Source: Adenophora triphylla var. japonica
Lineage: Eukaryota > Streptophyta > Magnoliopsida > Asterales > Campanulaceae
Assembly: GCA_022495995.1 (NCBI GenBank)
Contig: JAFEMH010007523.1
Coordinates: forward strand, 1 to 64,000
Direction of reading: 5' to 3'
DNA length: 64,000 nt
Shown one piece after another: positions 54,600-64,000 of the stretch. Position numbers and translations under genes: made by a program. The notes under the pieces are model-generated. The model did not search any database, was not told the DNA's origin, and saw nothing but the letters and a program-made list of their open reading frames with translations. Position 1 is the stretch's first letter. Every line of letters begins with the position of its first letter.

Positions 54600-56330
54600 A
54601 TCCCAAAGGAGAAAAGCTTTATTTTCAAAACAAAAGTCGATACTTGGTATATAGGTGGACCCCACTTACCCTTCCCGTATCGCTCCCTAACCCGGGCTTG
54701 GGATAACAAGGTGGTTTAACAATCCCACGTACCCAAGGTATCCCTTTTTGAAAAAAATTTTTTGAAAAAAATACAAAAAGCTTTTCCCTTTGAGCGGGTT
54801 AGACTCCCATCGCCGATTTCATTAATCGTGCTTGCTTTCTTTTACCATGCATTGCATCATTTGCATCTTGGAATCTCGTGCATACTTTGAACGGGAAACA
54901 ACCCGAAAAAATAGCAAAAGGAGTGGAACCTGGAAAATTGATCCATGCAACAGCACGGCTAATCCTCATAGGATTCGACCATACGACCTCGGTGGCAATT
55001 CCACCGGGAAAAATCATGGTTAATCTGCGGTGCCCTAGCGGCTTGGGGCTATTCGGCTCCATGAGCGAGTGGGGCTCCCGAGAAAAATTTACGTGCTTAT
55101 GTGTTGCATTTTCCCCGTCCCGAAAATCATTCCTTTAAAACACATTTATGAAAATCTCTGCTTTAACTCAAAAGGAACATTTTTAGGAGACCGCACACTC
55201 CGCGCACCTGATATATCCTGTACACTTTTGCACGCACGTCCTTCAAACCCGAGGGTGGTTCCACTGCAGCCACGGGCAGCCTTTACGATGCTCCCGGGCG
55301 CGCACGGAATCATCCCAACCTCCCCATGGCGGCCAGGTGTCGACCAATGCACACCCGTGTCACACGTTTCAAAAATCCGTGACTTTTGGTTGGTTTTGGT
55401 CTAGTCCGTGTCATATAGCCCGGTTGCATACCCACGTAAAGGTCAAGCCTTAGCTCATAACGGAAACCAAGATTTTCGCTCAAGCGAAATTCTGCCGAAA
55501 TTCCGACAAGGAAAAATCGGTGGGATCTTGACTCCGACATTGACTATTGACCTTGACCCGCACGGAATGCGTAAAAGTCAAGACCAAGTCTTTGCCAAAA
55601 GATCTTTCGCTCAAGCGAAGCTCTGCCAAAATTCCGACAAGGAAAAATTGGCAAGATCTTGACCAGCATTGACTTCGATTCCGACTCGCGCCCTGCGTAT
55701 GCAACGAAGTTCAATGTGACACTTTGTGTCATCCGGCTTTTGCCGCCCGACCCATGCCTATTATATTCTCGGACATTACCGAAAGTCAAAAAACCGTCAT
55801 TCGCTCAAGCGAAACTCACAAAGATCCGTCGAGGCAGAGAGACGAGACTTTCACGGTATTGCCTTGACTATAATCCGCATCGCTCGTGCATTGAAAGGTC
55901 CTATGACCCGCTAGACCCGATAGGAGCGTTCTTTACTCTCGGTCGGTGGGATCCGCGTGCCCTATAGGACCCTCGCCGGCTGTCCACCACTGGGAGGTCG
56001 AAATACAGGTGGAATACGAGGGGCTTATAGACGTAGTGACGGAACCCACTGATCCAGGATCTAGAGTAGTTGTGAAAAAGAAGGGCGTAACCCTTTTCCA
56101 ACCAAATAGATATTAATAAAAGACACTGTTTTAAGTAAACTTGAAGATTCTAATTTGCATATTGCACGAGCCTTCAGGCTAAACACCTACCCCGAGTCTA
56201 AACCTTTCCTATCCCTTTCCCGCAGCCGAGAAAGAAGTGGGTGAGAACACCGGGTCGGCTGACTTGTTAGCGCGAGAATTCTCGGAACAGTTCACCAGAA
56301 TCCTCGGTTTTGTCGGCTTTTCGGTGTCAA
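54600..56330. other. Leader region of gypsy element 2
   Basis: No supported coding sequence. At 55,440-55,830 there are diverged repeats of about 130 bp, each with a TTCGCTCAAGCGAA near-palindrome (55,475, 55,606 and 55,800) followed by TCTGCC-AAATTCCGACAAGG or similar. A long untranslated leader is usual in Tat/Ogre elements. Confidence 0.6.
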
Positions 56331-57450
56331 AATGGCCAACATGGTAATCCACAACGGTAATGACCAAGCAATTGGAGGGGCTATCCCGGTTCAACCCAAG
56401 CCTCACATCTGGTATGATGTATGTGATTGCGAAGGCGCCTCGAGTATGAGTATCAAGAATGGATCAATGAGGACGCTCCTTCAAGGAAGAAGAAGAAGAG
56501 AAAGTCCACACAGCGAAGCTTAAGGAAAGATACGAAGGCGGGGACAAGAGCGTAGGAACTTTAGGAGAGCCTTCGGGCAAGTTCGACTACTATGTCAATT
56601 ATGCCAAGGAACCTGTCAAGAAACCCGTCACCCCAAGCACGGTCCAGGCTGATACCCCCGTGTACGGTGATCCTCTTGAAGCGAGAAAGTGCTGAATTTG
56701 TGGCCATCGTAAAGTTCAATGAGAAGCTAGCGGATCTAGAAGCGAGAACACGTAAAGCCTATTGAATACGTAGCCGGCCGAGGAAGAATTAAGACCCCTC
56801 TCGAAGAAGACTTCATCGGCATTATCCGAGCCCAACCCTTCTATTGGCTACACCGACAAGGTTGTGGTGTCCAAGATCGATAAAGAGAAAATGAGTTATC
56901 AGCGGTGCATTGATAAGATGAGCCGAGACCCTTCGGTCAGTGAGTCCGATCGCTACGGAAGAGCTAGGCGAAAGATTGCAACAAGTTACTTTAGTTCCCC
57001 TCACCATCTTTCCACGCATCTGGCTGTTAATGATTTCCGGCAAGCTTTTGATCAGTTCGAAGTCTCCAACTTTACGAAGAACGCCGACAAGACTGCTACT
57101 CCCCGGGCAACGGCAAGAAGGAGTGAGATCCCGGTCCAACCCTTGTCAAGTCCCCTCGAGTCAATAAGTAGTGTAGGGTCCAGAGTCGGTGTTGTCTATT
57201 CGGTTGAGTCGAATCTTCGAATTCCGGTCCTCGGAAGTCATCCGAAGGCCTCACGCTGAGGATTATGAAAATGTAATCGATGTCATCTTTCCCCTTATCT
57301 TGAATGAAATGACAAATCTTTACGATTATCCTCTTATTGCCAACTTAACAAATGATAAATTAACTCAAAACTTAACAACGGTTAATAATGAATCATTTGA
57401 ACAAGATCTGCAAACACACTAAACGAACAATACATTAAAGAAATCTTTAA
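56331..57450 (+). pseudogene. Gag remnant of gypsy element 2
   Basis: Starts MANMVIHNGNDQAIGGAIPV at 56,331. An ERYEGGDKSVGTLGEPSGKF block, then DYYVNYAKEP, follows in another frame at about 56,526-56,615, matching positions 130-230 of element 1. IDKEKMSYQRCIDKMSRD lies at 56,876-56,929. The stretch NLYDYPLIANLTNDKLTQNL (57,315-57,374) matches 5,578-5,640 of element 1, so the protease and linker region between them is mostly missing here. Confidence 0.6.
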
Positions 57451-57639
57451 GCGGGTTTCGGAAAAAGAGGAAAACCGGGCCCCAGTAGGAGGTTTTGATA
57501 AGTGTGAACTTGGAGTACTATTGAGGAACCTAAAGAGACACTGATTGGAAGCTTCTTCCGGGGTTGAAAGGGGACGGACATTGATTGAGTTTGCTTTCGG
57601 AAGAGAATACGTCGACGTGTTTGCATGGTCATACAAAGA

Positions 57640-58420
57640 TATGCGGGGCTAGAACAGGTTCGATAGTAGAGCATGAATCCCTCTAGCACCGGATGCCAAG
57701 CCGATCAGCGAGCGAGAAAGATCAAGCCGGAATGGTCTCTACGGGTCAAAGAAGAAATTGAGAAGCTACTGCGGGTAGGATTCATCGAGTTCATTGAATA
57801 CCCGACATGGTTGTCCAACATCGTGGCCAGTAACCAAGGCCCAATGGGAAGGTGCGGCTGGCTGTGTGGATTTCCGAGATACGAACAAGGCCGGCCCAAA
57901 GACGACTACCCTGCGCAAACATAGACATCTGGTGGACTCCCGCCAACTACGAAGTCAAATCCTTCGTTGATGGTTTTGCGAGCTCCAACCCGGATCAAGA
58001 TGGCCGAGGAAGACCAAGAAAAGACGGCCTTCACCACACCGTGGGAACCTCTTGTTATACGGTAATGCCATTCGGGCTCAAGAATGCGGGGCTACTTACG
58101 AAGGGCGGCGACCGCACTTTTTCATGACATGATCCACAAGGAGATTGAGGTCTACGTAGACGACATGATAATTCACTCCAGAAGGAGAAGGTGGGCGACA
58201 CTTTGTTGACCTACGAAAATTCTTTGAGAGGTTGAGACAGGCATTCCATGAGACTAAACCACGCAAATGCACCTTCGGAGTGACAAGGGGAAAAGTGCTC
58301 GGGTGCATGGTCACGGAGCGAGGTATAGAAGTTGACCCCAGAAAGATCAAAGCTATCATGGATATGAGGCCACCTCAAACCCGGACGAGTCAAAAGCTTC
58401 ATGGGAAAATTGCGATACAT
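57640..58420 (+). pseudogene. Reverse transcriptase domain, gypsy element 2
   Basis: RKIKPEWSLRVKEEIEKLLR (57,714-57,773), then VGFIEFIEYPTWLSNIV. The VDFRDxNKA core is split at 57,865-57,900. FVDGFASSN, FTTPWGTSCYTVMPFGLKNA-like (split) and the catalytic YVDDM at 58,153-58,167 follow. Downstream is KPRKCTFGVTRGKVLGCMVT (58,257-58,316). Same family as element 1, with independent frameshifts. Confidence 0.85.
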
Positions 58421-58429
58421 CGGCGCGTT

Positions 58430-58965
58430 TTCGTCAATCGGTTGACCACTATGTGCGAGCCCATCTTCAAGCTCATGAAGAAGAATGTGGACACGTAATG
58501 GACCGAAGAATGCCAAGACGCCTTTGACCGAGATCAAGGCATACTTAGTGCATCCCCGGTACTATGCCCCAGCATAGACAAGCCTCTTACGCTCATATCT
58601 AGCATCGCGAACACGGCGGTTGGGGCTATGCTTGCTCGAGAAGAAAGACTCTCGGGTAGAAAATGCCATTTACTTTGTCGGTAGGAAGCTACGGGGAGTG
58701 AGCTCAATTATTCGGCGTGTGAAAAGACACATGCGGGGGACTGAGTGCAGGTAGTCGGCAAGTTGAAGCATTATATGCGAAGCCCGCCCTGTGAACTTGG
58801 TCTCGAAAATGGACCCCATCAAGTACATCTTTGACAAGCCTTCCCTATCGATGCGTCTAGCGAAGTGGTCCTTCTTCTTGGCGAGAATACGACATCAACT
58901 ATGTGACCGGAGAAAGGCCATCGAGGTCAAGCATTGTCGAGATCACCTAGCGAATTTCCCAGTAA
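58430..58965 (+). pseudogene. RNase H domain (RT-linked), gypsy element 2
   Basis: Pieces CEPIFKLMKKNVDT (58,455-58,496), EIKAYLVHP-like, ENAIYFVGRKL-like (58,659-58,690) and SMRLAKWSFFLARI (58,848-58,889) in changing frames. They parallel element 1 at 6,690-7,215. Confidence 0.75.
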
Positions 58966-59029
58966 TGAAGACGAGAGGGCACGAACCCCAATTTCCGAGA
59001 TGAAGGGATCTTTGCGGTTGAGCACGAAA

Positions 59030-59445
59030 ATAGATGGCGGTTGTTCTTTGACGGAGCCGCTAACAAAAGAGGAAATGGTGTAGGAATGCTATTGGTCGAT
59101 CCGAAAGATGAGCATACCCCATAGCCCTCAAGTTGAACTTTCTGCCACGAACAATGCCGCCGAGTATGAAGCTTTGCATTCTTTGGTTTGGAGGCCGCCT
59201 TAGAAAGAAATGTCAAGGAGCTCGAAGTTTACGGAGACTTCGGCCACGATCATCAACCAAGTCTCCAACAAGTGGAAGGCGTAGACCCTAATCTGCAACG
59301 GTATCATGCCCATATGGAGGAGTTGGTTGGACGGTTCGAGAAGTAACTTTCCACTACTTGCCGAGGGAAAAGAACAGTTCGCGAGATGCTCTAGCTACTC
59401 TAGCCTCCTTGGTAGAGATCCACAGGAAAAGCCATAAAGCCCTTC
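59030..59445 (+). pseudogene. Archaeal-type second RNase H, gypsy element 2
   Basis: LFFDGAANKRGNGVGMLLVD (59,043-59,102) followed by PKDEHTP, then frameshifted ALKLNFSATNNAAEYEA, GLEAAL, and TIINQVSNKWK. This second RNase H supports the Tat/Ogre assignment. Confidence 0.85.
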
Positions 59446-59599
59446 AGAGTGGGTAGAAGAGAAGCCCCGACTTTACGTTGTGAAGTGGACACAGGACCCG
59501 AGCCTATAAAGGAACCTTGGTACAATCGGTTACCAATTCCTCAAAGACGGAGAGTCGGCTTTCGAGAGACGAAGAAGGTAGACCAAAAGAAGGAGTCGA

Positions 59600-60798
59600 G
59601 CAGCTTGCAAGCCACGAAAAGGTTGGCTTCTCGGTATGTCATTCTAGGAGGCAACCTATACAAGAAGCGGTATCGAGGACCACTCCTCTTATGTGTCACT
59701 CAAGAAAGAGCCGGAGAGTTGATGGCCGAAGTCCACAATGGTCCCTTGCGGTCCTCGCATGAATGCGAGCCACGATGCAAGTGATCCTCGAGAATGGGTT
59801 ACCTGCTTTTGGATCTCCGTGGAAACGGCTGGCGTTCGGCACGTCCGAACTGCGACAAATGCCGGCGGTTTGCCAACCTCAACCATCTCCCACCTCATGA
59901 CTGTCTTGCATGACGACTCCTTGGCCGTTTGCAACTTGGGGCATTGACGTGATAGGGAAAATATCCCCGGCGGGAAGCAATAGGCACGAGTTCGTGTTGG
60001 TGGCCATTGACTACTTCACCCAGTGGGTAGAGGCCAAGTCCTACAAGGTCCTCACTTCCGAGAAAAGTGGCCCGGTTCATCAAAGAAAACATAATGTGCG
60101 GATATGGGGTGCCCAGCGAGATCATTTCGATAATGGGTCACACTTGAAGGAGGCTGCGATAGGCTGGCTGGCTGTCGGAGTCGAGTTACTCGCCACAAGT
60201 CGTCCCCGTACGGACCTCGGACCCAATGGAGCCGTGGAAGGCTGCTAATAAGACACTCGAGCGGATCATCAGGAAGATGGCCACCCGTGGTCGTGATTGG
60301 CCCGAAAAGCTGCACCTAGCACTGCAGGGCTACGGAACGTCTGTCGGAAACGACCACGGGAGAAACTCCTTTTGCCCTAACTTACGGGATGGAAAGCAGG
60401 TGTTACCGGTGGAGTTGGAAATCCCGTCATTAAGGGTCCTCTGGAAAACGGTGTCAATGAAGTGGAATGGTTGCGCGGCCGGCATGATGAATTAGCCACC
60501 TTGACGAGAGAAGGCTAAAAGCCATGGAACACACCCGAGCCTACCCGGAGGCGAATGGCGGGCGTTTGATAAAGGTCGAGGCCGGAGACATCAGAGGGCG
60601 ACTTGGTGCTGAAAGTAAAGCCCCCTACCGGAGGACAACCCCTGAGGAAAATGGGAACCCGTCTGGATCGGCCCTTATGTGGTGCGAGAAAATGCGTCGG
60701 GAGGAGCAATGAAGCTTGCGAGACTTGGATGGCAATCCGCTTTGTCCACCCGGTCAACGGTGATAAACTCAGAAGATACTATATCGATAAAAAAAAAT
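59600..60798 (+). pseudogene. Integrase domain and pol C-terminus, gypsy element 2
   Basis: ASRYVILGGNLYKKRYRGPL (59,626-59,685) leads into the zinc-binding part (LMAEVHNGP). The catalytic core starts TPWPFATWGIDVIGKISPAG (59,913-59,972), then DYFTQWVEAKSYKVL. A DNGSHLKE-like block (second Asp) lies near 60,130. The C-terminal part has LPVELEIPSLRVL (60,402-60,440), LVLKVKPPTGGQPLRKMGT in pieces, and HPVNGDKLRRYYIDKK at the end. Frame changes throughout. Confidence 0.85.
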
Positions 60799-60970
60799 AA
60801 AAAAAAAAGAAAAAAAGAAAAAAAAAAAAAAAAAAAAAAAAGAAAAAAAAAAGTGCAAAAAGAGTAATGCCCATTTAATTTGAAGACCCCAAAAAAGGGC
60901 GGTCTAGGCAAAAAAACGGGGGTTGCACATAAAAAAAAAAAAAAAATAAAAAAAAAAAAAAAGAAAAAAA
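60790..60970. repeat. Poly(A)-rich tracts after pol, gypsy element 2
   Basis: Two A-rich stretches (60,788-60,852 and 60,930-60,970) separated by a duplicated AGAGTAATGCCC-TAATTTGA block that recurs at 60,983-61,006. Polylysine/polyphenylalanine ORFs here are artefacts. Confidence 0.9.
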
Positions 60971-61083
60971 TCTTAGTGCAAAAGAGTAATGCCCGGCTAA
61001 TTTGAAAACCCCAAAAGGGCGATCTAGGCAAAAGCAGTACATGCACATAAAAATTATTAGTTCACCGAATGAACTACGTAGAC

Positions 61084-61144
61084 TGAGCCCCTTAGCCTTT
61101 CTTGTAAAAGGGGAACGTAGGCGGCCATATATGGTTCGGTCTAA
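61084..61144 (+). other. Conserved post-pol hairpin motif, gypsy element 2
   Basis: TGAGCCCCTTAGCC, short loop, GTAAAAGGGGAACGTAGGCG, GCCATATATGGTTCGG. CCCCTT (61,088-61,093) can pair with AAGGGG (61,108-61,113). Counterpart of 9,219-9,279 in element 1. Confidence 0.6.
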
Positions 61145-61499
61145 ACAATAAAAAGGACGATTAAGTTTCCATGAAATGTGTCCTAAACAATAAAAAGGAC
61201 AATCAAGCTTCCATGAAGTGCGTCCTAAAAAATAGTAAAGGGTATTTCGAGTTTTCATAAAACGGGTCCCAATCAATAAAGACATTTGAATTTCCATGAA
61301 ATGTGTCTTGATTAATTTCTAAAATAATATTTCTTGTTCATTACAAGTTAAAAACTTCTTGATGAGTTCAAGCACGGTCTACCTCTTAACTTTCTGCTAA
61401 CTTTGCTAAAAAGATCTAAAATACAATAAAATGCCTAAATAAACTAATGTGTTTGCAAATGGCAATAAGAGGATCTTGAGAAAAGACTTGTCGATCGTC

Positions 61500-63100
61500 A
61501 TTATTTGAGTCTTCTTCGATCTTCTTCCCTTTTCCTCGGCCTCGTCGAGTCTTCTTCCCTTTTCTTCTCAATAATGTCGGTATCCCTCATCCCGACCTCA
61601 CGGTATCCTCGGCTGGAGCCTCTACCCAACCCAGTGTCGATGAGCGCTCTCTCTATCACGAGCACGAGTCCGCACCTCCTCCCTGAGCCTCGGTCGAAGG
61701 AGCGACCTCGGACAATCTCTTGTACCGAGCCTCCCGTATCCACGACCAAGTCACACGATTGGTTATGGCAACTCGCCTTAGCCTCGGTCTCCTCGAGTCC
61801 TACTCGAGTCACGGTCGGCTCCCAGTAAAGCTCGACGTCTATCCTCCCGAATAACACGAGTCGGCTCCCGTCTCCCTCTCGTACCGGTCCAGTAGACGGT
61901 GGTCGAGATGGTGCTCTTCACTGCTCTGAAAGATAGCCACGGGTGGGAAAGCGGTATGTGTCCGAGCCCTCGAGAAGAAAGAGAAGGCATTTGGATCTCT
62001 CATGTCAGTGACACCACCTCCGTGGTCGGATGTCCTCCCGATCACTTTCAATGGCTCCTGTAAAGCCCCCAAGCTGCACTGGATACCAAGCGGGGTATGT
62101 AGAAGGACGACCGGCGAGAATCACGGAACCCTCGCGGCATAAGACTCTGAAATATCCTCACAGTGCACGCAACCTCCAATGTGGTATCCACCAACGGATG
62201 TCGAAGTGGATAGCCTAGCCATCATCGGCTCCCGGCTACCACTGTTCTGTTGCACTAGGTGCACCTCTCAGAAATCACCCAAGGGCGAGTCGGCAAAGCC
62301 CCGAGCAAAGCCCAGAGCCTCTCCTGCGGCCACAAAGTCAACATAGCCAGGACTCCAGGACCTCATGAAAGCGGTCTCCCCAGAGCCATCCTGTCGATCC
62401 CATGAAATGTCTCTCCCAAAACCGGCGGGACAATATCCTTCCCGGCCACTGCGGTCTCGACCATGTCCAAGAGACCACTATAGTGAATCCCCGCGGACTC
62501 GGCGGTGAACAAAATAGAGAATACGCGAGAGAATGAAAGCATCCATAGCCACTTTGTGGTGCGGCCATATACGGAGACCCAAAGCACTGCCGGGATATCG
62601 AAAGGTCAATCCTATCAGGGGCTACCATCATCCTCTCGGCCTCTCCCGAGGAATGCTGCGAGAAAGATGCAAGCTTTACCGTCACCGGCACGTCTCCGAT
62701 CGGCGGAATAGATATAGCCTCAATCTCGGGACCCCCAATCAAGGCTCACGAAGTCTTCGTGCGTTGGGACGATTTCGTTGTAAGAGAAAGCTTGATAAAC
62801 ATGTCTCCGGACATCCCGAGAACTTTCTTTGCGGCTCTCAGCGAGATCCCAATCGGGCGGGAGATCCCTCAAATGCCATAAAGACTTGATCTTGAAGGAA
62901 GAATCAAGCGGCCCCTTGTGATTTTGGAAGTTATATCTCGCCCAAGATTGAAGACCGGATAGAAAATGGTCTCGTTTCCCCCTTTGCAATCTAACGGGAT
63001 TCTCCATCGCAAAATGATCAAAGATGGTGCTTTTAGGTCCAAAATATGCTCTGGGAACAATTGGGACAAGTCTAGAGTGAAAATGAAATGAAATGGCCAA
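61500..63100 (-). pseudogene. Antisense ORF 1 of gypsy element 2
   Basis: Minus strand, starting near 63,100. KSLWHLRDLPPDWDLAESRK (62,892-62,833) is followed by DVRRHVYQAFSYNEIVPTHE (62,818-62,759, split from the previous by ESS). Then in other frames come PEIEAISIPPIGDVPVTVKL and FSILFTAESAGIHYSGLLDM with AGKDIVPPVLGETFHGIDRM (about 62,455-62,396). The end is Ser/Arg/Glu-rich to 61,501. The same blocks in the same order occur at 9.5-11.2 kb in element 1. It faces pol from the 3' side. The family is not firmly identified; it may be PMD/DUF7745-like. Some frames are still open for more than 100 codons. Confidence 0.6.
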
Positions 63101-64000
63101 GCCTTGCTTTTATTCGAGAAAATAACCGGCTCGAGACGGGCGGTAGCCGCACGGCTACATTTGCCCTCGAGGCCGTGCGCACGGCTACATTAGCCCTCTG
63201 CGAGAAAAAATTCTGCGGCAACCAAAGTTGCTGCCCAAGGGAGTTTTCACCCCACTTTTTCAACCAAAACACTGTACAAAAACATATCCGAAGCCATTCA
63301 AGCATTTATACACCATTATAAATCATTTTGGCCCATTTTATGATTCCAAGCAAAAAAGTCGCCCCCGAGGCTCGAGATAATATGCAAATTGAAAAAGCAT
63401 GAATTAGAAAAGCAAATTAAAACATAAATACAATGTTTTCGCCCCATCGGCGCCCAAATAAAGCAAAAAAATAAACAAAGTGTGCATAAAAATTGTAAAT
63501 TGTTTGTTTTTGTTCCAAATCTATTCTAGAGACCTCTGAGGCCTCAGATTCTTCTTCATCTTCATCATTTGCTCGGCTCGTAGATGCTAGCCTCCCTCAT
63601 CGGAGTCCTCACAGTCGCTCACATCGAGATAGATGGACATTATCGTGCCCGTACTCGGCCAGTTTGCTCCCGAGAATGTCGGCGTTGGGTCCCCGCCCCC
63701 GAGGCATAGCCTTTGGAAGAGTACTCAGAGGCCGATGAGGTAGGCTGTGCCCCAGACGTGCCGTCTCTTGCGCCCGAGCTCCTGTGCATCCATTGCCCAG
63801 CCTTGAAGCGCGAGCCCGGCTTCCTCGAAGAGGCAGGCACATGTCCTTCCGGCCCTATTACGCACGACCGGCCTATCGTAAGTGCGAGTGGAACACGAGA
63901 AAAAAAGAGAAAAATCTCGAGAAAATCTCGGAAAATAGCAAAAAAAGCGAGAAAATGCGAAAGCTAAAAGGGAATAAGACCACTAAGAGTACACTTACGG
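63100..64000 (-). pseudogene. Possible 3' end of antisense ORF 2, gypsy element 2 (partial)
   Basis: 63,120-63,210 contains a duplicated CGCACGGCTACATT-GCCCTC block. From about 63,530 to 63,850, minus-strand frames are Arg/Ser/Gly-rich and end in an acidic run (YLDVSDCEDSDE-like). The position corresponds to the PMD-like antisense ORF 2 of element 1 (11.45-13.2 kb), but I see no PMD signature here because the window ends first. Confidence 0.3.

Larger units (their letters stand above)
52974..64000 (+). mobile_element. Gypsy element 2: Tat/Ogre-type retrotransposon, 3' end outside the window
   Basis: 5' LTR (52,974-54,578), tRNA primer site, leader, gag remnant, RT, RNase H, archaeal-type RNase H, integrase to 60,798, conserved hairpin, and an antisense ORF. 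It is the same family as element 1, with pol and post-pol blocks alignable by eye throughout. It lacks about 4.5 kb of the gag-protease region present in element 1. It is degenerate by many frameshifts. Confidence 0.88.

Noticed and set aside
60675..61297. Phe-rich minus-strand ORFs
   Set aside because: Produced by poly(A) tracts after gypsy pol.
1..64000. tRNA and rRNA genes
   Set aside because: No cloverleaf or rRNA-like sequence noticed by eye; a covariance-model scan would be needed to exclude them.

Overview
This is a plant nuclear window, probably from a eudicot with a repeat-rich genome. It is almost entirely nested and decaying transposable elements around one recognisable piece of a host gene. 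The evidence for a plant is the set of families: Tat/Ogre-type Ty3-gypsy elements with a second, archaeal-type RNase H; a Ty1-copia element; a CACTA (En/Spm) element with tnp2 and tnpA-like genes; a Mutator-like element (MULE) with a FAR1-type transposase and a plant mobile domain (PMD) gene; Stowaway-like MITEs; plant-type introns; and exons of a chloroplast plastid terminal oxidase (PTOX/IMMUTANS) gene. I see no rRNA, tRNA, CRISPR or bacterial-style operon.

Layout. 1 to about 18,556: gypsy element 1 on the + strand, 5' end outside the window. It has decayed gag/protease, RT, RNase H, archaeal-type RNase H and integrase (to 9,041). Next come two decayed antisense ORFs (9.5-11.2 kb and 11.45-13.2 kb, the second PMD-like), four minisatellite arrays, and a 3' LTR from 16,425. 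About 18,750-23,818: a 5'-truncated copia element with its 3' LTR (22,423-23,818). 23,924-35,912: a full-length CACTA element inside a (TA)n tract, with tnp2 and tnpA-like genes on the minus strand and an embedded retrotransposon fragment. 36,400-38,508: three exons of PTOX on the minus strand, whose introns carry small foldback elements. 38,644-47,024: a complete MULE with terminal inverted repeats and a 10-bp target duplication. It carries a PMD pseudogene (+), a transposase pseudogene (-), palindrome arrays and a 12-copy, 172-bp satellite. 47.0-50.0 kb: AT-rich sequence with a pair of inverted MITEs, an (AAT)n tract and a Stowaway MITE. 51,478-52,842: a gag-like/putative gypsy-type transposon ORF with one in-frame stop. 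52,974-64,000: gypsy element 2 (same family as element 1), with 5' LTR, PBS, gag remnant, pol and antisense ORF, running off the right edge.

How it fits together. The only host gene is PTOX, read right to left. Exon 3 ends with the splice phase expected for PTOX, but no later exon is found to its left. Instead there are the CACTA element, the copia element and gypsy element 1, so the gene either has an intron of more than 36 kb or has been cut. On its other side, the MULE sits 135 bp upstream of the PTOX start codon. The most interesting observations are this double invasion of PTOX, the occurrence of PMD-like coding in both a class I (antisense) and a class II element, and the homogeneous telo-box satellite inside the MULE. 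All transposon genes are degenerate by stops and frameshifts, except that the CACTA genes and the gag-like ORF are relatively well preserved. Homology calls come from recognising family motifs by eye; no database search was run.
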